A stretch of DNA of 64,000 nt, from assembly GCA_940337035.1 (NCBI GenBank), contig OW679197.1:37950466-38014465 (forward strand), written 5' to 3'. Below, one piece after another: positions 47,945 through 60,535 of the stretch (within the stretch, counting starts at the first letter, position 1; each line of letters opens with the position of its first letter). The stretch is from Agriotes lineatus. Lineage: Eukaryota > Arthropoda > Insecta > Coleoptera > Elateridae. The notes under the pieces were generated by a model. The model was not told the DNA's origin and searched no databases. It was given only the letters and a program-made list of their open reading frames with translations. The position numbers and the translations under genes are program-made.

Positions 47945-48540
47945 CGTTTATATAAAAATGAGAAATAATGTCTGTCCCAAGTTACTGCCCTGTGAAACAC
48001 TCGATAGAGTCGAGTATCGCTGTGAAACCGTTCCATTAAAATTAATGGATTGCAAACTGTTTTTTAAATATTAATTAAACAAAGTAACAAATTAAAGGTT
48101 CGCTACGTCCAACAGAATAGTGTGTTGTTAATAATATATCATGCTTCACTTTATTAAAAGCTTTGGCACCCCACCCATAACTTCACTGAACTAATTACTA
48201 AAGTAAACGAAATTTGATTCAACTGACCGGCCTCTCATAAATCCATGTTGGTCAACACAGACCCCCATGCCTTACGTGGGTTGACAATTGTTGGCGTAGT
48301 AATTTCTCAAAAACCTTTGCAAGCACTGAAAGCACTGCTACTGAACGGTAATTTTCAACATCTGATGTACTGCCGGATTTATGAATAGGGTAACACTAAT
48401 TATTTTTCACTGATTTGGGAACAAACTACCCATTTAGTATTAAATTGAATACTGAATGTAAGGGTTGTTTAAAGAGTTTATGGCAAGCTTTGTTGACTCA
48501 GGGTGGAGCTCCATCAGAACCATATGATTTTTTTGGGTTT
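47945..48540 (-). pseudogene. Jockey-like reverse transcriptase fragment
   Basis: Minus-strand reading: an upstream piece around APP..KACH (48500), then HKSGSTSDVENYRSVAVLS and LAKVFEKLLRQQLSTHV, then DQHGFMRGRSVESN, a degraded region, and SSVSQGSNLGQTLFLIF in the position of SGVPQGSNLGPLLF. Frame changes separate these blocks. The sequence stops at the GVPQG-like block, where the A+T repeat begins, so YADD and the C-terminus are missing. Confidence 0.75.
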
Positions 48541-49584
48541 AAGGTTAGACCAGATCAAATTGTCACATGGAATTTGTATTTCACTTCATGATTTCGATTA
48601 TATTTTTATTTTTTATGGAATTCCAAAAGACGTTCCTATTATGACCAACTTCTTCCTCAACTGAATGCATATCATTTTTATATCCTGTCTTCTTTGTACA
48701 AACTCAGTGATCAATAACTTGATTAATTTTATCGTAAAAAGTCATCGCATGTTTTGGAGTAACTGTCATACTAGTCACAAATTTGCTAATGAAGTCTATC
48801 AAATAACATCTTGGAATCACCTCTACCCATTTGATATAGGTATTTAAAAGAGTAGAAATATTCAAGAATGTGTTTCTTTAATTATAATATTCGAAAAAAG
48901 TATTCTATAATTCATGGACTCTACTTGTGGATGAAGCATATAAAATTGTATAATTTTATCCCGGAAAAGCTCGGGATCTCAAATGTCGCTTCACAAAACG
49001 TGTTTCCAATCCTAATGAAAAACTTATTTTTAAACTATATAATTATTATTAGAACTTGAAACATAATAAATACTTGAGCAAAATAGGCCAAGCTGTTTCC
49101 ATTGCATATTCAAATACCTTCTTCACATTTTAGAGAAAATTTACAAAAATAGGTTTAAAAGTGCACATTCGAATATATATACAGCTTCGTGAATATGTAC
49201 CATCCGAGTTGGCAGTATATTGAAACTTACAAAAAATTCGTTTAACCCATCTACTCGTATCTCTTAAAGAAGATGTAATTACCTCCCAGTTAAACAAGTA
49301 GCCCCATTTTTTATTTTACAAAGCATTGATGATGTTGCAAAGCAAAGGCAAGAACGGTAAATGTTTAGATTTTTTCTTCTTGTATTTGGTTATGTAATAA
49401 CCTGTACTTCTGTAATTAAAAGTACAACTCTATGTTTCAAATAAAAAAGTAAGAAATATATAATTTTCTGTATTTTCTTTTTGTATTTTATTATAAAAAG
49501 TTACTTCTATAATTGAATTGAAAGAACATTATGTATATGTATGTAATGTGTAATGGTATTTCGTCTCTCAAGCTGTTACCGGAA
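48541..49584. other. Intergenic, nothing recognised
   Basis: A+T-rich sequence. The short plus-strand ORFs at 48665 and 48868 lack motifs. Confidence 0.45.
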
Positions 49585-51585
49585 GAAACCGGTATGACGA
49601 CATAACAACCAGCCCCTCAAGCGTGTAAAAAACAAAATCATACGCTTGGGAGCTAAGTCTGTTACCCACGAAACGACTTACGACATAATCGGGAATTTTA
49701 ACCGAATACGCAGCTCCAACCCTTGTTACGAGATGTTCGGCAACAAAGGTACTCGGCTTTGGTTCGCTCAGCGAGAAGGGCGTGGTTCTTTACTACCTTA
49801 AAGATTAGGGCTACGCTTCGGCACACGGGGTAAATGATGGTAAAATTGATGCGCCACCACATTCGAAATAAAGCGGGAAAACGACATCAACAACATTAAC
49901 AATAGGTAGGCCCACTTTGAATGTGGAAGTCAGTAGGCCCGCCTTTCTACGATCAGCTTGGCAGAGTTTGGTCGACGGTCCACGTACAACACTGACTTAC
50001 CTTACAAAAACAACTTATTTATGCAGCTGCTAAACTCCTTTTACACTGAAAAGTACACACATAATGCATGCAAATATAAACACAAATGAAAAACGTAAGT
50101 TATTAACAATGGACTCTATTGAAATAATAAAAAGAATCAACAAAAGAGGTTAGTTAGGTTAGATTGCGCAACATGTTGACTTAGGTACAAACAACAAACT
50201 TGACTGCAAATACATGATGTGGCTCAAAAGCGAAACTGCCACAACGTTACGTTAAACAACAAGGAAATATGACAGCCATTGATTAACTTGGGCTAAACAG
50301 CAATTAACATGGTTCTAATAATAAATACGCCGGATTATTCAACACTTGGCGGAACGTTCACTGTACGTTATGCACAATGAAACTACGATACATTAACATG
50401 TTACCTGAATGAGATCAGCTGACTCCATTTGACGTGCGGCATTGTAGGTGTCATTTCTCCCAAACGAACTGCCCAAAATGCCTGAAGTAAGCCTCGATGA
50501 TGTTGGCGATAGGCAGGGTTGGCAAGATGAATTATAATCCCCCTAAGGGTGAAGGCATACGGGACTTCCAATACAGGAACAACGGGACGAAACCGTCAAC
50601 GTGCGAGATACGACTTGACGTCATATTTAAGTTAGCGATGGAGTATTTGTTGTCCGTTAAATAATCCGCAATAGCGATAATTCAAGGGTCTCGCAAGCCT
50701 CAACGGTAATGAACTCCGACCACACTAACTAGTTTGCTTCATTTACACCTCCCCAATAGCTAATGTTGACATCACACCGAACCTCAAGGATTGCCACGTA
50801 AACGAACAGTTCTATTCCTTCAGAAGGCACACCGGTAGCTCAACAGTTGCTCAGAAGGCACCAAAATTTACGAAAGCACACAAGTAATTTTGAAAAACGG
50901 AAGCGGGACTATAATTTCTTTTACAAGCAACCCCCCGGGCCGCTTAAAACGGGACCGCGGAGGGCACGAACACACACGTGTTTCTTAGTTCAGATATGGG
51001 CGCGAATTGAATTCAAAAAAACGCAGGCTGTTCGACGGCGACTGCCGCGTCCATAAATGCATCTCAGTTCTACAACGAGAGGCTAAATCTTCTGTCGCAT
51101 AATTTCGAAAGGATTGCACTAAACGTAATATGACTAAATATCTCGGGGAAACACCTAAGTCTTTCAATTCGCTTACTTGTCGCCGTGAAAACAATAAAGA
51201 AAGCGATAGCGGGCTACGTCATTGCAACCGATGCAAAAAGCACAAAACATATGGGATAGATTGCGTCACCCAAACCGCTCGGGGAAAATTCTAGAATCAC
51301 GAAAGCTGACTCAACAAGATTAAATGTGTCAGAATAACGCTAAATACTAAGAAATCGAGCAGCTGAAACTGCATTGCTTGCAGAAGAGAACAAAAGGTGA
51401 ACTTATAAATGAATTTCGACGAATATGAACGAACTTCTATACGTTAGCATATGGAATAGGCGGAAATAAGTTTCTTATGGATATAAAGTTTAAGTACACC
51501 ACTGAATTACGGATTTCACTTACGTGATTCGGGAAAAATGCTATGCAAATGCTTCAGGGAAATTGTTTTAACAAAGCAATGCCCA
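49585..51585 (+). repeat. Unclassified ~2-kb interspersed repeat, uninterrupted copy 2
   Basis: Same family and orientation as 40199-42110, with collinear blocks from GACGACATAACAACCAGCCC at the left to GAATTTCGACGAATATGAAC at the right. The left-end dyad CTCAAGCGTG..ATACGCTTGGG is well preserved, giving a small hairpin. Divergence is spread across the length and includes many small indels. No coding frame, splice pattern or terminal repeat could be established. Boundaries are set by loss of similarity and may be off by tens of bases. Confidence 0.7.
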
Positions 51586-54059
51586 GTACTCTTTAATAAC
51601 GAGATGTGGGGGAAGGATCAGGTACTATCGGACGCATAAAAAAGTGGACGACTCCTGTACACCTGCACACATTTCATAGGATATTTTAATGTTGTGATAT
51701 TGAATTTATAAATTTATTTTTGAAATTATTGTAATCATTCACTTTTCTCTGCTCCTGATGGTACTAGGGCGAGGCGTTAAAATGTTATTCCCTGAGAGCC
51801 AAAATTAGTAAATCCTGCTCGGTTTAAGCATACACCACCAAAAACACCTCTAGAAATGTGTTCTACTGCACTAGAATGAATATCGAAAAACAATATTTTC
51901 AAAATGGGAATAGGATATTCTTTTCCATATAAACTGTAAATTTTCAAAAAACGTGCCAATTGTTGTAAATCGAAAGTAATCAAGAATACAGACTCAGGGT
52001 TTCTCAACATTCTGAAATCTGAAATCGAAGCTTAGGTAACCCAATATGGGCAATAATTCTCAAAATTCTCAACAACAATATAAAACACAGACAGGAGGTT
52101 CGGGATCATTCCTATGATAAGCCCTAAAAACCACCAACCCAAATTTAGGCGAAAGGGCAGAAAACCGAAGATAACAACTACGAAAATGTTGCTTTAAGCA
52201 TAAGCACCAATACGAATTCTCGCAATTAGAGCCAGAGTGGAGCACCCATAACCGAAGACAACCCTTCCACAATCACTCACTCGAATCTTCAACCACAATA
52301 AAAGATCAAAACATTCCTCCCCAGTGCTAAAAGGAAAGAGTACTAATAACCCACAAAAATATATCATAACACGAGAAGTAAAGTCTAAACCAACACACTG
52401 AACAAATGCAAAATCCACCCTGAAAATAGAGAGCTCCAGAAAACGAAGGGAAAAGAGACAATAATTTAATTAATTAGTACTACTATTGTGTTTAAAATGT
52501 CAAATTACGGTTGCTTTACAGCGAACTAATTATGTGGTCCACTGATAACAATTTTACCCTGGTTATTTCTATTCCATTTCCAATTCGTATTGCAAAATGT
52601 AATATTCTGATATTTTCTAATATCACTCAGAATTGTAAATGTAAAGTGACTAGTTATTTACACAAACAACTCGAATTAGTCATTGCAATAAATGTGTCTA
52701 TTAGTAATTTAATCTTTTTCAACTATTCGCGTTATTATAATCCGCAATATACGTAAAATCTTGCGACTAAAAATTATCTTACGAACAATGCTGAGGTATA
52801 CAAAATAAGGAAGCCATCTAATTCCCCTAATTAGTTTAGAAATATGTCAGTAGAAATTCTAGTTTTGATCATAATTGCTGATGCTTCAAATCTCAAACGT
52901 ATTTGTCGAGGGAAATTCTCGAGGTGCAACAGTTCTGCATTTAACGGTAGACCTGTTTTATGCGACTCAAGCAAGTTTTGATACATTTAAATTATTCCGA
53001 TCAATTTTTAAGTCATAATCATTTCCATGATGTATGGTAATTGCGGAGAGTGGAAATGGAAGGTTCCCATTACCGTAATTTAAATTAATGGGTTCTATTT
53101 GTGTTTTATTTGTTTTACGATTGCTAATCTTCTTCGGACAATTTTATTAGCCAATAGACTGGCAAAAAGCGCAAACCGGTAAAAAAATTGCAGCTGGCCT
53201 AATCGAGTGCCCCAGCACCCGTGCCCATTAGAATAATTTACAGGTAAAAATGTCGACAGAACTTTTAAATTATCTCCCTCTAATTTCCATTTTACCTGTC
53301 ACTCTGTAAATTAGCCTCGATAGTTTATTAATTGCCTTCATTAGCGCAAATTCCAATCCGATTATTCCTGGGAATGCAATTTAATTTTTATTGCGAGTAA
53401 GTCAGCCCGGACCATTAAAGTAATTTAATTCAGTTATATTTCAAACACAGGCATAAATTAGATTTCGGGATCTTATCTGGCATCGGACAAAGTGAAAAAG
53501 CGTAACTTTTCGTGATTATGTTAAACCTGCGTATCAAAACGTCGGGTGAAATATGAATCCCATTTCTCAAACTTTCTGTTGTGACACCCGCGAGTTTTAT
53601 AACAAATCTAGGAAAGCAACCGGCATTTTTCATGCTTGCGGAGGGCGTTTAGCCCCCTGACATCCAACTTTGTTCGATACAGTTTCCCGGCAATTGCTGA
53701 ATTCTATCAATAGATCGCAGAATGATGGGGCTGTGGATTAACTATTACGCGAATGTTCACCTAAACATTCCTGAAATCATTATCAGAGGGTTTGTTTGTT
53801 ACAATATAAAATGAAGGCAACATGGCTACCATCTATTAATACATCAAACAAAAATATTATTACTATTATTATTATTATCCAACTAACTTGCACTACTACC
53901 CCGATTATATCAATGCACAAACTTACGAATTACTATATTGCTATTTTGAATATAGATATTTTTTGCAGCAGTTACAAAATGTTTAGAAGTTTAATTCTGC
54001 AATATTTGTGTAATTATTGGTAAACATTTATATACTCATATCACTAGGATTCTGATAGT
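51586..54059. other. Intergenic, no supported gene
   Basis: Minus-strand ORFs at 51777-52010 and 52069-52418 are open, but I recognise no domain. 53000-53420 is A+T-rich unique-looking sequence. A short (ATT)n run lies at 53855-53878. Confidence 0.45.
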
Positions 54060-54192
54060 ACTTTACTGATATTGTGTGGATTCCACCTATTTATATTTAT
54101 GTTACTGTTTATATCTTGTTTATATATAGGGTCCTCATGTAATAAGGCAATAACGCCAGTTTGAGGATAAATAAATAAATAAATAAATAAAA
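54060..54192 (+). repeat. LINE 3' end with (AATA)n tail
   Basis: GGGTCCTCATGTAATAAGGC then AACGCCAGTTTGAGGAT leads into AATAAATAAATAAATAAA (54164-54192). This is the form of a heavily 5'-truncated CR1/Jockey-like 3' end. The next base starts a different retroelement. Confidence 0.55.
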
Positions 54193-54208
54193 TATATTTT
54201 CTATTCTT

Positions 54209-55800
54209 GGAATATTAAGGGCGGCGACGGAACTATGTGGAATTAGAAAAATACAGAAAGGAAGCAAAAGAACTAGATGGTGGAACAATGAAGTAAGAGA
54301 CATAATTAAACAAAAGAAAATAGCATGGAAAAGATACCGAAACACAAGAAATATAGAAGACAAATTAGATTATGATAGACTAAATAGACAAGCGAAACAA
54401 ACTGTGAAAAAGGCGAAAATGAAAGTATGGGAAGAATTTGGGGAAGAATTAAACGAAGGTTTCAAGAATAACAATAGGAAGTTCTGGAATAAAATCAAAA
54501 GCTTGAGAGGCAAAGGAAAAAGAGATATAAGGGGAATAAAAGACGAAAATAACATGCTTACAACAAAGGCAGACGAGATGGTAGAAATATGGAGAAATTT
54601 CTTCCCCGAAAAAATTTATATAGAAGAACATGTGGAGGGGGATAATGGAGGCAGGCCAGAAGACGACTTGGTAGAAGAATAGAGAGATGTAAATAGTATA
54701 AGTAAGGAAGATGTCATAGATGCAATATCGAGGATTACAACAGGAAAGGCATGTGAAGGCGATAATATAGAACCAGTAATGATAAAATGGATCGAGGATA
54801 AAGGAATAGAATGGATCTGGGAAATGTTCAAGGAAGCAAGTACAACTAACACTTCATATACCGGTAGACTGGGACATGAACCTAATTCTCCCAATATACA
54901 AGAAAGGCGATAAATCAAGCTGTGAAAATTATAGAGCGGGAGCTTCAACTAAAATAGGTATAAAACAAGGTGACAGTCTGAGCCCGCTACTGTTTATAAT
55001 AGTTATGGATAGACTACTGAAGAATATCAGACATAATAATAAAGGATTATATTCCTTAATAGGATATAAGAATGTATCCAATAAAAATCGATACTCTATT
55101 AAACGCAGACGATATAGTTCTAGTGGCAGATAACGAAAATAAAATGCATAAACTATTAAAGGCATGGATGGAAGAAATCGATAATTTACACATGAATGTT
55201 AACTTAAACAAAAGTAAAATAATGATCCTCAATAAAACAACAGCAGATAAATCATACAACTTTAGATACAAAAACAGAACTTTTGAAGAAGTGTCAACGA
55301 TGAAAATCGACCTGTAAATTGCCAACAAAACAAGAAAGACAAACACGGCTTACTACCAACCAAATAACACTATTTTCGGCAAAAGAGAAATTACTAGAAG
55401 AAATAAGCTATTAATATATAACACTATCCTAGCTCCAATTAGGATGTAGTCATGCAAATCATGAACCTTACAAAGTAAACATCAATCCAAGCTGACAGCT
55501 ACCGAGATAAAACTATTAAGAAGAATAGTTAACAAAACTAGAATGGATCGCATAAAAAATGTGGATATCAGAGCAACGTTGCAACAAAATTGGCATGAAA
55601 ATAAAAAAAAACAATTAGAACGCTTTGGACATCTAAATAGAATGGAGCCGGAAAGACTACTACTAATAAACATTAAAAAAACAAAATACTTAACTAATGA
55701 AACAGAAGAACAAAACGAGATCACGCTACAAGACAAAATAATAGAGATGAAAAACATTTATATATCTAGAACAAAAATTAGAAGTATCAAAGAACTATTT
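54209..55800 (+). pseudogene. Endonuclease-reverse transcriptase relic, RTE-like, with internal deletion
   Basis: Plus-strand reading: RTRWWNNEVRDIIKQKKIAW, then RQAKQTVKKAKMKVWEEFGE (the connector after the endonuclease), NRKFWNKIKSLRG, EDVIDAISRITTGKACEGDN, and NLILPIYKKGDKSSCENYR. It then jumps directly to IGIKQGDSLSPLLFIIVMD, so the first RT palm Asp region is missing. LNADDIVLVAD follows near 55095, in the YADD position with Asn-Ala before the Asp pair. The C-terminal piece is MDRIKNVDIRATLQQNW, then RFGHLNRMEPERL. At least three frame breaks occur. Confidence 0.78.
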
Positions 55801-55807
55801 GCTTGCA

Positions 55808-56361
55808 GATCTAGATAGAAGACCATCACTGGCTTGGTCAGCATTCGGAAGACTACAAGAAGTATTTAAATCAGACACACCAAACACCTTAAAGCACATA
55901 CTTTTCACCAGTATGTGTTGCCAATTCTAACATATCGCACATTGACATAGGTCATAAACAAAGGTATTATACATAAACTCCACGTTACACAAAGGGCGAT
56001 GGAAAGAAGAATACTGAATGTCCAGCTACGAGATCGACTACCAAATATAGAGATACGAAGATGCTATAGAGTAACCGAAGTAACAGAGGGTCTAAGTACT
56101 TTAAGATGGAATGGGGCGGGGCATATAGGAAGAATGCAGGATAATAGATGAACACGAAAGATTATGGAGTGGAGGCCCAGAGGTAACAAAAGAAGCAGAG
56201 GAAGTCCGCAGACCAGATGGACGGACGATGCTAAGAGAGTATCAGGGTGCGACTGGATGAGGAAAACAAACAATAGAGATGAATTGAACAACCTAAGGGA
56301 GGCTTAAATGCGACGATGGATGATATAAGCCGCTGCAGAAGAAGAAGAAGAAGAAGAAGGT
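55808..56361 (+). pseudogene. RTE 3' fragment ending in an (AGA)n tail
   Basis: Plus strand: DRRPSLAWSAFGRLQEVF, a broken VLPILTY segment, then LHVTQRAMERRMLNVQLRDR, IEIRRCYRVTEV, RWNGAGHIGRMQDNR, RGSPQTRWTDDAKR and WMRKTNNRDELNNLREA. This is the characteristic C-terminus of insect RTE elements. A stop interrupts it after MQDNR. The 3' end is an (AGA)n run at about 56337-56359, the usual microsatellite-like RTE tail. It probably begins where the previous relic ends, but whether one element or two is not settled. Confidence 0.78.
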
Positions 56362-56518
56362 ACTTGTGGGAATACCCGTACATAAGCCCAAAATTTGCAA
56401 ATAACTAGCACCAGTTGCATAAAATTCTTCGAGTTTCGACGATATCTGCCCTTAACCGACTTATAAAGTTATCGGGGAATGTCCTAGTAAGCCCTATATA
56501 AGATTCCTGTCGAATTTG

Positions 56519-56768
56519 TGTTACAATATGTATAATATTACGTTGTTGATTGTTAACTAGTGGTATGAGCCTATTCAATCAGTGATCAGGTTGTACACTC
56601 GATGAATACAATGTTCACAAGTAGCGTTTATTAATGTCAATTAATAGAACATATACAGGATCAGATAGATAGAGAAGTGACTTGCAATTTTCGTCTGTCC
56701 GCCTGACTGCCAGGTTAACTTAGTCTATACCTTCTAGATTCAAACTACATCTTATCTATATCATAACA
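56519..56768 (-). repeat. Probable LTR of the adjacent Gypsy element
   Basis: On the minus strand the segment starts TGTTATGATATAGAT, directly after a purine-rich tract CAAAAAGAGCGGA (56769-56781). It ends near 56519 in ATATTGTAACA. The TG...CA ends and the short imperfect inverted terminus support a 250-base LTR, with the purine tract as plus-strand primer. The partner LTR was not found to the right, so the element is incomplete. The left edge is inferred. Confidence 0.6.
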
Positions 56769-56815
56769 TCCGCTCTTTTTGAAATATAACAATCAATTAT
56801 AAATTTCAAATATAA

Positions 56816-58300
56816 TTAAATTAGAGGATTGTTATTCACTTCCACGGGGTCGGGAAATATCGCCCTGCAGCTCGCTTCTTCCTTGTAGACTTTCTGATAA
56901 CTACTGCAGTAGAAACTGGGCTCCTTGGATCCGTACAGGGTCATAGAATTGGGTTGGTTGTTGCTGACAGTAATCTGCTGCTCAGGGTCTGCTCCAATCT
57001 CATCCTCGTCAATCTCAGATTCTTCCATTTCATTCATGGATGGAGGGGATTCTGGTGTCTTTCTGATATACTTCCGGTTACGTCTTGTAGACACCACCCT
57101 TGGATTGTACACGTATGATCTCTTATCGACTTCGGACAAAATCTCACGTTTACTCAAAGTCTTGTCTCGAGGCAGCTTTATTCTAACTGTTTCTCCTTCG
57201 GACAAGTTCTGTTGTAGCTTTGTATCTGCATTATAGTACTTGGCATGCTTTTCTCTCGATTTTTCAAATTTCTCCTTCACATCAGAATAGGTACTGAGCA
57301 GGAGCAACTCATCTCTGGTTGATAAAAGTCCACGGGTTCTCCTTCCAAACATTCTTTCTGCTGTGCTCAAATCGGTTACTGCTGAAGGGGTGTTTCTGTA
57401 ATCCATCAATGACATCTGGAAATCTACTCGAATGTATTGCTTTCATCATTAGGACCGTGCAAATTTTCACTGCACTCTCAACTTTACCGTTTGATCTCGG
57501 ATAGTGGAGGCTAGTCATACTGTCAAACTCCCAATCACTGGCAAACTTTTTAAATTTTCGCCTCGCATACTTTGGTTCATTGTCACTGTAAAGTCTTTCA
57601 GGCACTCCGTATCTCGAAAAATACTCTTTAAGTTTCATAACCACAGTCTGAGTGTTAATTTGTTTAAGTTTGTCACATTCAATGATGTCTGAATAGTGGT
57701 CAACAACTACAAGAAAATTCTCATTCCTCAGTTGAAAAATTTCACTACTCAAAAATTTCCGTGGTCTATCCGGAACTCAATGTGAAATTATAGGTTCTCA
57801 GCCAAGTCATGCATTTTCCTTCGCCACGCTTCTGGAGCTGAACTAATTCAATACATGGTAATGGGTATTGTTCTCTTTTAATCGTTTTATTCAAGTCTTT
57901 GGGATCCAAACAAATTCTTCAGTCTTTGCTCTTACAAGTCAACAACACCTGAAACCCAATCAGTTGGTTCAGTCACTTTGGAATCACCTGATCTGTCTCC
58001 AACTTGTCTAGGAACTCTTTCAAATGATTTCTCAATGGCACTGGGAATTTTCTAGGTGCATGTACAATTGGTCTCACAGTATCATCAAACTAAATCTTAT
58101 ATTTACCTTTCAAAGTGGCTAGTTCTTTGAAAACCTCTGGGTATTTTGACAAAATTTCTTCTTTTGTAATAATTCTCACTGTATTCACTGTTAAAATTGT
58201 CTCTTGGTTACAGTCTAGTATTTTCACTAAGCCCAACTTCTCAGACGATAATAACGACAACAATGGATGTACTTCAATTCTAAGAACCACTGCATGAAGG
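56816..58300 (-). pseudogene. Ty3/Gypsy pol relic: integrase and RT start, with RT/RNase H deleted
   Basis: From right to left on the minus strand: the protease-RT junction IVTKEEILSKYPEVFK-like (written IITKEEILSKYPEVFK), then VRPIVHAPRKFPVPL and TEPTDWVSGVV. A few residues of the next RT block (DPKDLN) follow, and then an abrupt jump near 57780-57850 to the integrase core. The core keeps the D,D,E residues in VVVDHYSD, YSDNEPKY and NGKVESAVK. After a frame change near 57410 come LMDYRNTP and GRRTRG, then a charged C-terminus. The RT active site, RNase H and integrase zinc finger are missing. It ends just before the purine tract and LTR. Confidence 0.85.
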
Positions 58301-58419
58301 TCTGCACTTTGTCAAATAAATGACCACTTCACTTCGACTTAAACGATTTAATAATAATACAATTTTACAATTATTTTAATTACGGGTTCAGAAACCACTG
58401 CTTGATGTTCAACTAATTT

Positions 58420-59140
58420 GCTAACGCCGGCGCACCCAGCCACTGCCCAGATGATTGACGGGATGCGGGAACATAGCCTCAACAGCCGCAATGTTGTCAT
58501 TTGCCAAGGGAGTTAACGCTATTATATACCCAACGATAGAATAAAAAATTTTCAACAATTTTTCAGTTTTCAACAGGCGAAACATCCTCGGAAACGCTAA
58601 ACCAAATACGAATCCAGCAAAATCCGCTAAGCGTGCAAAAAAAAAGCCACACACACGACTTCAAATGGCACAAGCAACGGCTTTAAAAAGGACCAAGCAA
58701 TGACCTAGGAGGCGCAAACTACGAAAGTCTTAATCAGACTGACCCCCGACGAATTTAAGAAACCGCCAGGGGCAAAATAACTTTTTGGATTTGCAACTGT
58801 TAGGTACGGAAGCTCAAGAGTGACTTAATTCAGAAAGGCGCGTTAATTTCCAACGGTTCAAGCACGTCGCTTTGCCCATCGCTCGTAAACACACACACCT
58901 TCAGATCAGCGTACGCACAACGCGCTGCAAAACAACCTGCAACATGTCCATGAGACTGCGACAATGAGACGCCAACGGTTGATCAGCAATACTTTCTAAA
59001 CATGATGTGAAGCGGCTTCTCTAAGCCAAAAATTGAAACACTTAAAGGAATCTATACGAAACGAAGCGATAGAAACAGGAATCTTTAAAGAGTAATAGAA
59101 CAATGCTTACTCTGGTAGAAAACTGCAATTTCACAACACA
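58420..59140. repeat. Possible distant partial copy of the ~2-kb repeat
   Basis: GACGGGATGCGGGAACATAG then CCAAGGGAGTT resembles GACGGGATGCGGAACACAGC at 41112 and GGGATGCGGTAACAGAG at 37222. Composition and lack of coding are similar. Beyond this core I could not keep the alignment, so the relationship and borders are weak. Confidence 0.3.
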
Positions 59141-59477
59141 AGCGCAAGAAATGTTGCCCGTTATTCCAATTCGCATAAAACTTCGCTCCAAATGAACTTA
59201 AATAATGCAGGAAATCGTCAGTATTTGAAATAGAAACGGCGAAAGTTTCCAAAAGTAACCAATTCGTCAAATTCTCCTAACAAACTACATGGGAAACAAA
59301 TTCCAAAACTGCCCAAAACCCAAAGGTCGAGCGAAAGTGCCGGTTCATCCAAAATTTCGACCTTGCGTCGCTTTTGAAAATTGTGGAATGAAGTTTGCTC
59401 TAGTCGCCAAAATTCCATTAAGCTATTAATCAATAATTAGAACAAGAAGCAGGCGTTTTTATTTTGTTCGTATGGTT
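59141..59477. other. Short noncoding gap
   Basis: Minus-strand ORFs at 59085-59433 lack motifs. Confidence 0.4.
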
Positions 59478-59680
59478 TTAAGGGGTTGAAATTAGACACC
59501 CATAATATATATTTTATTTTTTAGACAAAAACTATTGCCCTTGCGAAAAAACTAAAAAGAGCCAAAATAGTTTTTAAATAAACCAGGCTTCCCAGTACAT
59601 AATTTTCTGTATAAAATTCTTGTCCTTTGAAAAGTTATAATAAAAACATTTAGATGGGGTTGCTAATTTCAACCCCTTAA
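59478..59680. mobile_element. piggyBac-type MITE with TTAA duplications
   Basis: TTAA (59478-59481) is followed by GGGGTTGAAATTAG. The right side ends CTAATTTCAACCCC followed by TTAA (59677-59680). A perfect 14-base inverted terminus flanked by duplicated TTAA is the signature of the piggyBac superfamily, and the 203-base size indicates a non-autonomous element. The minus-strand ORF at 59574-59759 is a by-product. Confidence 0.75.
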
Positions 59681-60535
59681 AGCAATACGTCAAAATGAAA
59701 AACATTTCGCCTTTGGTAGAAAAAAATCCACCAATTTTCATTTCAATATCATTTTCCACATTTCAGTAAACTGCCAATCTCTGTAAGGATTGAGAATTGG
59801 ACAACGTTCACTGAAGCTTTTTGTCATGTTTATGACGAACTTAATCGGACCTCTGATTTTAACCAACTCTTTCACTACCATCCTGTATAGCACACATAAT
59901 TAATCAAGAACCAAATTTGAAGTTTTTGTGTCAAGTATAAACCTATTTTATACGAAAGACGAATCAATTTTAATCCATTTTCTTAAACTGGAAGTCCGAT
60001 TTATTTTTGGTTGCGCTGATATCACAGCCGCACCTTTGAAAAACTTTATCCATTTGCTGGATTAAAAGTTATAATATAAAGCCAACTATATTATATGGTA
60101 GGTAATACAAATGCAAACAATGACAAGAAATTATAAATTAGTCAAATATCTCATCGACTTCACTTAACTTGCAACTCAATTATATTTATGGTATCGGCTT
60201 CTCAATTCGCTTGTGGTATACTGCTTTCTGTTTTTTTCTACTCACTTTAATTACATTTTCTCCTTATTTTCTTAATGGTACCCATTTACATTGCCTTGAG
60301 CCATCTTCATTATTGTCATTCATTCTTTCCTTCGTTTTAGAATTCGATAATTTTCTTTGAAACTCTCTTTTCATGAGTGCAAACCGCATAGTGTGCCACT
60401 ATCATCCGCTCTTAGATTCATTCATTAAAATCCTACATTATATACTTGTTATACATATAAATAGCTAGTATCTGCTCGCTTGTCATAATGATAACATTAT
60501 GGCCGTAAGTTTGAGTGTTATACTGGCACAAAGTT
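59681..60535. other. Intergenic, nothing recognised
   Basis: A+T-rich sequence with no supported feature. Confidence 0.45.

Noticed and set aside
51777..52418. Adjacent minus-strand ORFs as exons of a host gene
   Set aside because: No domain and no convincing splice sites were found. Left as intergenic.
53240..53310. Small inverted motif TTTACAGGTAAAAATG / CATTTTACCTGT
   Set aside because: Short, A+T-rich dyad without flanking structure. Chance is sufficient.
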